Position numbers and translations under genes: made by a program
Shown here: piece after piece, positions 1 through 5,113 of the stretch
Numbering within the stretch: the stretch's first letter is position 1
How the letters are laid out: every line of letters starts with the position of its first letter
The notes under the pieces: generated by a model
Told to the model about the DNA's origin: nothing
The model's input: the letters and a program-made list of their open reading frames with translations, nothing else
Database searches by the model: none
Origin: an uncultured Clostridia bacterium
GTDB lineage: Bacteria > Bacillota > Clostridia > Christensenellales > Aristaeellaceae
DNA: 8,617 bases
Direction: 5' to 3'
NCBI GenBank assembly: GCA_945877525.1
Contig: CAMDVP010000128.1
Span: 1-8,617, forward strand

Positions 1-53
1 GACCCTTCAGGCCGCTTAATTCTAAAAATGTCTAACTTTTGGGGTTCACTTCA

Positions 54-1397
54 ATGAGCCGTCCGGTTAAAACAGATTCCTTTCGTTACATGCTCAGTCT
101 TGTGTGGCCCATTTTTGTGGAGCTGCTTTTGCAAATGCTTGTAGGCAACATCGACCAGCTGATGGTGGCACGCTACTCGCAGGATACAGTGGGCGCCATC
201 GCCAATGCCAATCAGGTGCTGAACATCCTTCTGCTGGTGTTCAGCATGATGTCCATGGCCACTGCCATTCTGGTGGCGCAGAGCAAGGGCGCACAGAATC
301 ATCAGCAATTGGCGGTCATTTACAGTCTATCCTGTATGGTTAACCTGTTTTTAAGCCTGCTGGTAAGCTTGGCCATCTTCCTGTTTGGTGATGTGTTTTT
401 TCGCTGGATGAATGTGCCTGAGGTGTTCATCGTTCCAGCCAGGGAATACCTGCGCATCGTAGGAAGTTTTTGTTTCCTGCAAGCATTGTTTTTGACCTTT
501 ACCTCCATCTTCCGATCCAATCAGATGATGCGTGTGGGTATGATAGTGTCCATTGTAGTCAATATCACCAATGTACTGGGTAACGCAGTCCTCATCAACG
601 GTGTGGGGCCTCTTCCCGCAATGGGCGTGAAGGGCGCGGCCATCGCCACCAATATCAGCCGCCTGTGCGGTACCGCGATGTTAGTGTACCTGTTTTATCA
701 CAAGCTTCATGGACGCATCTGCCTTGCGCACCTGCGCCCCTTTCCCATCCAGCTTTTGAAAAAGCTGCTGGCTGTGGGCATACCGTCGGGGGGAGAAAGC
801 CTGTCCTACAGTGTAGCGCAGCTGGTCGTGATGAGTTTCATCAACAGCTTCGGCCCTGATTCTGTCACCGCAAGGGCCTACTGCAACACCATTGCCTCGT
901 TTGCCGTGCTGTACTGTTTGTCAGTTTCGCAGGTCACGCAGGTGCTGGTAGGACATGAGGTGGGTGCAAAGCGCTTTGACGCGGCAGACCGCATCGCCAA
1001 GCGTGCAGCTGTTTCTTCCACGCTGGTGACCACGGTGTGCTCTGCGATCATCTGCCTGATGATTCAGCCCATCCTGACCCTGTTTGAGGCAACGCCGCAG
1101 GTAAAAGCACTGTGCCAGACGGTAATGTATATAGAAATCGTTCTACAGTTCGGTCGCAGCTTCAATATGCTTTACATTCGCGCACTGCAAGGGGCAGGCG
1201 ATATCCGGTTTCCCATCACGATTGGTATTCTTGGCAACTGGATTACGGTGGTCGGTTTAGGATACCTGTTTGGATACATTCTGGATTTAGGCTTGCCGGG
1301 CGTGTGGGTCGCAATGGCTATGGATGAGAACATTCGCGGGTTGATCTTCATCTTCCGTTGGCGTAGCGGCAGGTGGAAAATGAAGGTTCTGGCCTGA
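54..1397 (+). CDS. MATE family efflux transporter
   Basis: This is a multidrug and toxic compound extrusion (MATE) transporter, an inner-membrane antiporter that expels organic cations or similar compounds using a Na+ or H+ gradient; the substrate cannot be read from sequence. The protein (447 aa) has the family's usual length and about 12 hydrophobic segments. Near the N-terminus it shows the MATE pattern WPIFVELLLQMLVGNIDQLM followed by a VGAIANANQ segment. Near the C-terminus it has AMAMDENIRGLIFIFRWRSG, the usual last helix and basic tail. I chose ATG 54 because the protein then begins MSRPVKTDSF. An in-frame TTG at 39 would add five residues, and the G-rich stretch at 41-44 is a weak ribosome site for ATG 54. 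The promoter lies outside or at the very edge of the window. The gene stops 14 bp before the end of a decayed minus-strand gene. Family call is firm, substrate unknown. Confidence 0.95.
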   Translation: MSRPVKTDSFRYMLSLVWPIFVELLLQMLVGNIDQLMVARYSQDTVGAIANANQVLNILLLVFSMMSMATAILVAQSKGAQNHQQLAVIYSLSCMVNLFLSLLVSLAIFLFGDVFFRWMNVPEVFIVPAREYLRIVGSFCFLQALFLTFTSIFRSNQMMRVGMIVSIVVNITNVLGNAVLINGVGPLPAMGVKGAAIATNISRLCGTAMLVYLFYHKLHGRICLAHLRPFPIQLLKKLLAVGIPSGGESLSYSVAQLVVMSFINSFGPDSVTARAYCNTIASFAVLYCLSVSQVTQVLVGHEVGAKRFDAADRIAKRAAVSSTLVTTVCSAIICLMIQPILTLFEATPQVKALCQTVMYIEIVLQFGRSFNMLYIRALQGAGDIRFPITIGILGNWITVVGLGYLFGYILDLGLPGVWVAMAMDENIRGLIFIFRWRSGRWKMKVLA

Positions 1398-1411
1398 ATC
1401 AGCAGGTTCAC

Positions 1412-2097
1412 TCAAGGCGGGTCAGGTCTGTTCTTCCACTCCTTGCTCAGCTCATTCTCAGCAAAAAGGCGCCGCAGGGTTCCTTCAAACGGATAGTATA
1501 CGTTCAAAACCAGTTCGTGCCAATGTATGAAACAGCATCAGAAGGATTGCGTGACTTCACAGTCCTTTCAGTGCAGGCCAGGCTGCCATCTAATTCATAG
1601 GACGCGTTTTGTCATGCATTTTTTGTAGAAACGTTCCTGCAATGCATTGCGTCTGTCAGCAAGTGCTCAAGGCGGTTGATTGCATGCGGTCTACAAAAGC
1701 CTTTCTCTAATCCACAAGCCGCAGGAAACAGGGAACCAGCAGACGGCTGATGAAGTGTGGATCGGGTTCGTCGGTGTACAGCGGCGCTGCGGCTGCAGTC
1801 AGACCCGTCATATCCATATACTTCGAACCAATTGCTTCTTATGGGAGATGGGTTCGGACGACTGCTCAGTTTTATCCAGGATGAACCTGCGCCAAAGTCT
1901 GAATGGTAACCCAACAGGCCGGGATAAACCATGTAAACGAAAAATGGGGGGCACCGAACCTGCATCATCCCAGGTATACCCTATGTATCTTCAAGCTGCC
2001 TTGTTGGGCGAGCCACTGTTCCTTTCAGCTTCATGGCTTGTTCACGCTGCCGCTCGGCAAATGTCAGCCGTCTTTCTTTGCTTTCATAGGAGTTCAT
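1412..2097 (-). pseudogene. Decayed minus-strand gene, family not recognised
   Basis: No intact frame exists here, but the minus strand reads as protein in consecutive pieces that change frame. It starts at ATG 2097 with MNSYESKERRLTFAERQREQ and continues to a TAG at 1981-1983. A frame change then gives RYIGYTWDDAGSVPPIFRLH and LPFRLWRRFILDKTEQ. Another piece (1838 down to 1707) reads YMDMTGLTAAAAPLYTDEPD then PHFISRLLVP. The last frame reads NALQERFYKKCMTKRVL, then stops at three in-frame TGAs, then HWHELVLNVYYPFEGTLRRL and FAENELSKEWKNRPDPP before TGA 1412-1414. The amino-acid composition, charged helices and clean C-terminus look like a former protein of roughly 220 residues. I do not recognise the family. 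At least three frameshifts and several stops make expression of a full product unlikely. It is convergent with the MATE gene. Chance open stretches remain possible, so confidence is moderate. Confidence 0.45.
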
Positions 2098-2145
2098 AAT
2101 GTCCGGCCATACGCACCGGGAAAAGAGGGTGACAATATGTTGCGT

Positions 2146-2506
2146 ATTCCTGTCTGCGGCTATCTACATACCACAAAAATGAACATCATCGCGCCAGAAA
2201 AGCCTTCATTGTCCAGAAAATTTTCACGCGATACACCTATGGAGAAACTCCTGGCGGGATCATGCGGGACATGATCGCCCGGGATGTGCCTCCGCTGGCC
2301 GGTGACAAGTGGAAGCCATTTTAATTGCGTGAATGATCCGCAACGAGAAGTTGGTCGGTGATGCGGTGCTGCAAATGGATTACACTTAGAGCTACCTGAC
2401 CCACAAGAAGGCCAGGAAAAGGGGTACCGTGCCGCTATATCATATTTAGAACGCCTACCCTGCCATCATGGACCAGCAATTGTTTGCACAGTGTTCGTAC
2501 AGGCCG
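2146..2506 (+). pseudogene. Remnant of a large serine recombinase (C-terminal part)
   Basis: This is a fragment of a site-specific serine recombinase of the kind carried by integrative elements of Clostridia. Three frames must be joined. The first (from 2146) reads IPVCGYLHTTKMNIIAPEK. The second (2208-2321) reads IVQKIFTRYTYGETPGGIMR then DMIARDVPPLAGDKWKPF before TAA 2322. The third (2333-2506) reads MIRNEKLVGDAVLQMDYT, TAG, SYLTHKKARKRGTVPLYHI, TAG, NAYPAIMDQQLFAQ, ending at TAG 2507. This matches the order known from the Recombinase domain: a GY segment, a linker ending in IV-x-x-IF, an EG-K/T-P-x-x-I helix, K-W, then N-E-K-Y-x-G-D-x-L-L-Q-K and H-P-A-I-I. The N-terminal catalytic domain with its nucleophilic serine is not visible. 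Frameshifts and three in-frame stops make it non-functional. It marks an old mobile-element insertion. Confidence 0.75.
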
Positions 2507-2509
2507 TAG

Positions 2510-2679
2510 CGGTTTCGCGGATGCGATAAGTCAAGATGCAAAATAACAGATAGTGTAGATCTGAACTTTCCGTAATGCATTTTGAGGAAATATGTCATGA
2601 TAGGATCGGTACCTCGCATGTTGATTATACATAAACAAATAAGTTGATTTTCCCTTGACAAAACCACTCCCGGGCGCGA
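2510..2679. other. Non-coding stretch without a supported gene
   Basis: AT-richer DNA between the recombinase remnant and the repeat. I see no coding frame. It contains TGATAGGAT (2598-2606), the same extended -10-like sequence used by two promoters elsewhere in the window, but no good -35 element sits 17 bp upstream. A lone TTGACA occurs at about 2654-2659 with no matching -10 element that I can see. Confidence 0.5.
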
Positions 2680-2757
2680 CCAACGGGCTTTCCGATCGCC
2701 CTTTGGAAACCTTCGGGGCCGTTCCCTTGTTTCTATGCTTTTAATGCAGCACAGTAT
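2680..2757 (+). repeat. Dispersed repeat, copy A
   Basis: The left part is an imperfect palindrome: CCAACGGGC (2680-2688), a 9-nt loop, GCCCTTTGG (2698-2706), with one mismatch. Positions 2696-2757 match the reverse complement of 8497-8558 at 56 of 62 positions with no gap. Positions 2680-2716 also resemble 8393-8431 in direct orientation. The copy ends on the first base of the antiporter stop codon (TGA, 2757-2759 on the minus strand). Relative to transcription it lies 3' of the antiporter, as copy B lies 3' of the ASCH-ended operon. It may work as a 3'-end hairpin or be a non-autonomous repeat family; there is no T-tract to support an intrinsic terminator. Confidence 0.75.
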
Positions 2758-3695
2758 CAAATCGTCAGTACAAGGTAGACCGCATAGGAAAGAAGCATCA
2801 CGAAGCCCTGCACGCGGCTGGCCTTCTGCCTGACGAGCAGCGGAACCATGGCAATGAGGGTCACCAGGAAGCACGCGGGAAAGTCCATGCGCAGGCAGGC
2901 CGCGGACACCGTGAAGGACGAACCCGATACCAGCGAACAGATGGGAAGAATCAGCGCCAGGTCGATGATATTCGCGCCGATGATGTTGCCCGCGGACAGA
3001 TGCGCTTCCTTTTTGCGGATGGCTGTGATGGTGGTAACCAGCTCCGGCAGAGAGGTGCCGATGGCCACCATGGTCACGGCAATTACGCGCTCGGGCACCC
3101 CCAGAGCCGTAGCTATGCTGGAGCCGCCGTTAATCAGCAGGTTGGAGCCGATGGCAATGCCGGCTGCCCCCACAAGGAACAGCGCCACATGGCGGAGAAT
3201 TTCCCGGCGGCTGCAGTCAGGTCTTTCCTCCTCCGAGGGTTCCTGCCTGGCAGAAACGATGTTTGTACCCATGAACAGCGCGAACAGGGCCGCCAGAACG
3301 ATGATTGCCCAGGGCTGCACCGTACCGCCCAGGCTTCCGGCCCATAGTACGCCTGCGGTGGCAATGAGAATCAGGCACTGCTTCAGATACTTTTCCCGCG
3401 GCGCGGTCACCGTCAGAAACACAAAGGCGATGGCCATAATCAGCCCCGTATTGGCCGTCACAGAGCCAATGGCGTTGCCCACGGCCATGTCCGTTTTGCC
3501 CTCCAGGCTGGCCATGACGGAGACGATCATCTCTGGAAGGGTAGTGGCCAGGCTGACGATGGTTGCGCCGATGATAAACGGCGGAATTCTGGCGGCCCTG
3601 GCTATCCAGCTGGCCGCATCTACAAACCAGTCCCCGCCCTTGACCACCAGAATCAGTCCCGCAGCGAACAGGATCAAGGCAATCCAGGTATTCAT
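2757..3695 (-). CDS. CaCA-family cation/Ca2+ antiporter (YrbG-like), likely Mn2+-responsive
   Basis: This is an inner-membrane cation antiporter of the Ca2+:cation antiporter superfamily, 312 aa, about ten membrane segments. Both signature repeats are present. Alpha-1 is GATIVSLATTLPE (residues 43-55) with GNAIGS (73-78). Alpha-2 is AIGTSLPE (211-218) with GNIIGANIID (237-246). The ion-coordinating acidic residues of the family correspond to Glu55 and Glu218. The two halves are separated by a hydrophilic loop (about 147-165) rich in Glu and Arg. I chose ATG 3695, giving MNTWIALILF directly at the first helix; the longer frame from 3773 would run through riboswitch hairpins. A G-rich ribosome site (3703-3707) lies inside a strong hairpin. 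The leader looks like a manganese riboswitch, so Mn2+ export is a likely role, although the family is best known for Ca2+. The exact ion is inferred. Confidence 0.93.
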   Translation of the reverse strand: MNTWIALILFAAGLILVVKGGDWFVDAASWIARAARIPPFIIGATIVSLATTLPEMIVSVMASLEGKTDMAVGNAIGSVTANTGLIMAIAFVFLTVTAPREKYLKQCLILIATAGVLWAGSLGGTVQPWAIIVLAALFALFMGTNIVSARQEPSEEERPDCSRREILRHVALFLVGAAGIAIGSNLLINGGSSIATALGVPERVIAVTMVAIGTSLPELVTTITAIRKKEAHLSAGNIIGANIIDLALILPICSLVSGSSFTVSAACLRMDFPACFLVTLIAMVPLLVRQKASRVQGFVMLLSYAVYLVLTI

Positions 3696-3702
3696 AAAAC
3701 AA

Positions 3703-3761
3703 CCCCCTGCTTTTGTTTTTGCAAAAGCAGGGGGACATGCAGACCATCTGCTTTTGCAGAT
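3703..3761 (-). promoter_or_regulatory. Riboswitch expression platform: terminator/SD-masking hairpin with alternative pairing
   Basis: Read on the minus strand, three segments can pair in mutually exclusive ways. Segment 1 (3761-3746) is AUCUGC-AAAA-GCAGAU, a 6-bp hairpin. Segments 2 and 3 form CCCCCUGCUUUUG / CAAAAGCAGGGGG, a perfect 13-bp stem (3734-3722 with 3715-3703, 6-nt loop). The stem is followed by UUGUUUU and the AUG at 3695, so it looks both like an intrinsic terminator and like a mask over the GGGGG ribosome site. Segment 1 also contains UGCAAAAGCAG, exactly complementary to CUGCUUUUGCA of segment 2. Pairing 1-2 would therefore free the ribosome site and break the terminator. Segment 1 directly adjoins the 3' strand of the aptamer's P1, which provides the coupling to ligand. 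Confidence 0.75.
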
Positions 3762-3845
3762 AAGTCTTGTCATTTCAGGTAAAACCAGAAGGATGTCCTT
3801 CAGGATGTTGGCTTTACCGCGCCGGGGCGCCGACTACTCCCTTAT
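3760..3845 (-). ncRNA. yybP-ykoY manganese riboswitch aptamer
   Basis: The antiporter leader contains, in order on the minus strand, AUAAGGGAGUAG, then a GC-rich hairpin (GGCGCCCCGGCGC region), then GCCAACAUCCUG, a short hairpin around AAGGACAUCCUU, and finally UGACAAGACUUAU. The flanks AUAAG and CUUAU pair as P1. This is the arrangement I know for the yybP-ykoY family (Rfam RF00080): A-A-G-G-G-G-A-G-U-A-G on the 5' side, C-A-A-C-A-U in the middle, and G-C-A-A-G-A-C-C-U-U on the 3' side. That family binds Mn2+ and turns on exporters. The predicted transcription start (about 3848) lies just before P1. The match is by eye; a covariance search would settle it. Confidence 0.8.
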
Positions 3846-3854
3846 TCAGGCGGT

Positions 3855-3883
3855 ATCCTATCACGGCGCGCCGTCTTTGTCAA
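3855..3883 (-). promoter_or_regulatory. SigA-type promoter of the antiporter riboswitch transcript
   Basis: On the minus strand TTGACA (3883-3878) is followed by a 17-bp spacer and TAGGAT (3860-3855), preceded by TGA, i.e. an extended -10 (TGATAGGAT). The predicted start falls around 3848, next to P1 of the riboswitch. The -35 lies only 11 bp beyond the stop of degV-family gene 3895-4737. A 12-bp perfect palindrome, ACGGCGCGCCGT (3863-3874), sits inside the spacer. Confidence 0.8.
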
Positions 3884-3894
3884 GGGAAAGCGGA

Positions 3895-4737
3895 TTATTT
3901 GCGGAAGAACGCCACCGCCACCGCGCCGGGGCCGGCATGGGTGCCCACCACGCTGCCCACCACCGTCTGGGGCAGGGAGGCCATGTGATCCTCCCACAGG
4001 AAGGCGCTGTCGGCGATGTATTTCTGCAAAAGGGTGTCGTTCAGGCCCGTGTAGCCCAGCAGCAGCGGCTTGTCAAAGTTCACGCCCCCCGCCGATCCGA
4101 TTTCCTTCACCAGCAGGTTGTTGCCCTGGCGGGAGCCCCGGGCCTGCCCAAGCAGCTTGACCTCACCGTCCTGGATACAGATCACCGGCTTGATGGACAA
4201 AAGCCCGCCCGCAAAGGCGGCCGTCTTGGAAATGCGCCCGCCGCGCCTGAGGTATTCCAGGGTGTCCAGCAAAGCGATCAGACGCACATTTTCCCGCTCG
4301 GCGGTAATGCGCGCGGCAATGTCCGCGGCCTCCATGCCGCTCTGGGCCAGGCGCAGGGCCAGCTCCGCCAGGATTCTCGCGCCCAGGGTCACCTGCAGGG
4401 TATCCACCACATAGGCTACTCCGGGGTAATCCTCCGCGGCAATCATGGCGCTCTGCCAGGTGCCGGACAGCTTGGAGGAAATGGTCAGCAGCACCACGGT
4501 ATCCCCCGCCTGCTTCGCCTGCTCAAAGGCGCGGGCAAACACCTCAGGCGCAGGCTGGCTGGTGGTGGGGAGCACGTCGGACTCCACCAGCTTCTCGTAG
4601 AACTTCCGATGGTTGATGGTCACCCCGTCCACATATTCTTCCTGACCGAAGTGGATGTGCAGGGGAATAACCGTCAGCTGTTTGCGGATCAGTTCGGGGG
4701 TATCGGTTGTGGAATCCACCATAATGCGTACACTCAT
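3895..4737 (-). CDS. DegV family fatty-acid-binding protein (FakB-like)
   Basis: A cytoplasmic DegV protein of 280 aa, the normal family length. DegV/FakB proteins bind a fatty acid and, in organisms with FakA, present it for phosphorylation to acyl-phosphate; no fakA is seen in this window. Motifs in order: VDSTTD (residues 7-12), the lipid-site motif TTSQPAPEVF (58-67), ISSKLSGTWQSA (86-97), VVDT (110-113), RRGGRIS (164-170), SIKPVICIQDGEV (181-193), ARGSRQG (199-205), and the C-terminal GTHAGPGAVAVAFF (265-278) with His267. These correspond to the carboxylate-contacting Thr/Ser, Arg and His of the family. ATG 4737 is preceded by a good ribosome site (AAAGGAGATACCC). It has its own consensus promoter and a palindrome in its leader. 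No terminator is evident between it and the antiporter promoter, so readthrough into the riboswitch is possible. Confidence 0.95.
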   Translation of the reverse strand: MSVRIMVDSTTDTPELIRKQLTVIPLHIHFGQEEYVDGVTINHRKFYEKLVESDVLPTTSQPAPEVFARAFEQAKQAGDTVVLLTISSKLSGTWQSAMIAAEDYPGVAYVVDTLQVTLGARILAELALRLAQSGMEAADIAARITAERENVRLIALLDTLEYLRRGGRISKTAAFAGGLLSIKPVICIQDGEVKLLGQARGSRQGNNLLVKEIGSAGGVNFDKPLLLGYTGLNDTLLQKYIADSAFLWEDHMASLPQTVVGSVVGTHAGPGAVAVAFFRK

Positions 4738-4785
4738 GGGTATCTCCTTTCCCGGCCGACACGTTTCGTCAGCCGCACGGAAGAT

Positions 4786-4799
4786 GTTGATGTATCAAC
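4786..4799. promoter_or_regulatory. Palindrome in the DegV-gene leader, possible operator
   Basis: GTTGAT-GT-ATCAAC is a perfect inverted repeat just downstream of the predicted start (about 4808) of the DegV-gene transcript. Its position suits a repressor site. Its TTGAT/ATCAA arms loosely recall sites of MarR-type lipid regulators such as FabT, but that is only a resemblance. Confidence 0.4.
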
Positions 4800-4814
4800 T
4801 TTTGCACAGCCAGC

Positions 4815-4843
4815 ATTATACCGGCGAAGCTTCTGTCTGTCAA
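4815..4843 (-). promoter_or_regulatory. Consensus SigA promoter of the DegV gene
   Basis: On the minus strand TTGACA (4843-4838), a 17-bp spacer and TATAAT (4820-4815): both hexamers are perfect. The transcript would begin near 4808 with a leader of about 70 nt before ATG 4737. It is arranged back to back with the plus-strand promoter at 4876-4904. Confidence 0.9.
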
Positions 4844-4875
4844 CCCCTTCCCACGGAAGAAGGCATTCCTTCCTA

Positions 4876-4904
4876 TTGACAAAGGCGAAAAGCCATGATA
4901 GGAT
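4876..4904 (+). promoter_or_regulatory. SigA-type promoter of the DUF1538 operon
   Basis: TTGACA (4876-4881), 17-bp spacer, TAGGAT (4899-4904), preceded by TGA (extended -10, TGATAGGAT). The -35 continues as TTGACAAAG and the -10 as TGATAGGAT, exactly as in the antiporter promoter. The predicted start is near 4911. Confidence 0.85.
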
Positions 4905-4910
4905 GGGACA

Positions 4911-4993
4911 GATCGAAATAAGTGGTGGAGTCTGTCATCAAGCGCCGTGGGAGCTTGATTTATCTCGGTCGCAGGGGATTCCCCTTTCCCCTG
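4911..4993 (+). ncRNA. Structured 5' leader of the DUF1538 operon, candidate riboswitch aptamer
   Basis: The leader starts at about 4911 and folds by eye as follows. GAUCGA-A-AUAA (4911-4921) pairs with UUAU-C-UCGGUC (4960-4970) as a closing stem. Inside it, AUCAAGC (4937-4943) and GCUUGAU (4953-4959) form a perfect 7-bp hairpin with loop GCCGUGGGA. The 15 nt on the 5' side, GUGGUGGAGUCUGUC (4922-4936), are unpaired and highly asymmetric, as in ligand pockets. A further hairpin follows (CAGGGG 4972-4977 with CCCCUG 4988-4993, or AGGGG/CCCCU with a 3-nt loop). The terminator comes next and the gene start is about 120 nt further on. I could not match it to a riboswitch class I know. No ligand is proposed. 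Confidence 0.55.
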
Positions 4994-5005
4994 GCGTATA
5001 GGAGA

Positions 5006-5045
5006 AAAAGGACAGAGCTGTATCCACAGCCCTGTCCTTTTGTGT
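5006..5045 (+). terminator. Intrinsic terminator in the DUF1538 leader (attenuator)
   Basis: AAAAGGACAG (5006-5015) pairs perfectly with CTGTCCTTTT (5032-5041). An inner GCTG/CAGC stem (5017-5020, 5027-5030) closes a 6-nt loop. The stem runs into TTTTGTGTTT. It lies between promoter and gene, about 70 nt before the start codon, so it must be conditionally bypassed for the operon to be made. Confidence 0.85.
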
Positions 5046-5113
5046 TTCTGAGGCGCATAGGCTGCTTATGCGGCGGAATGGCCCGCTCCACCCCGAAGGA
5101 AAGGAGAAGAACG

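Noticed and set aside
1612..1968. A 118-codon minus-strand frame taken as an intact gene
   Set aside because: Its start has no ribosome site, and better protein-like text lies in the other two frames, so it is a mixture of a decayed gene and out-of-frame sequence.
1680..2274. Plus-strand frames at 1680-2099 and 1903-2274 as small hypothetical genes
   Set aside because: Composition is not protein-like. Only the last part of the second frame overlaps real recombinase text, which then shifts frame.
3696..3773. N-terminal extension of the antiporter from 3773
   Set aside because: It would translate the riboswitch expression platform; ATG 3695 places the first helix at the N-terminus as in the family.
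2848..5001. A 717-codon open frame on the plus strand
   Set aside because: It lies antisense to the antiporter and DegV genes, crosses promoters and the riboswitch, and reads as low-complexity His/Arg/Ala text. It is open because of the GC-rich codon use of the opposite strand.
4922..5113. Extended N-terminus of the DUF1538 protein from GTG 4922
   Set aside because: It would start inside the folded leader and run through the terminator, giving a basic, non-conserved extension; the strong ribosome site points to TTG 5114.
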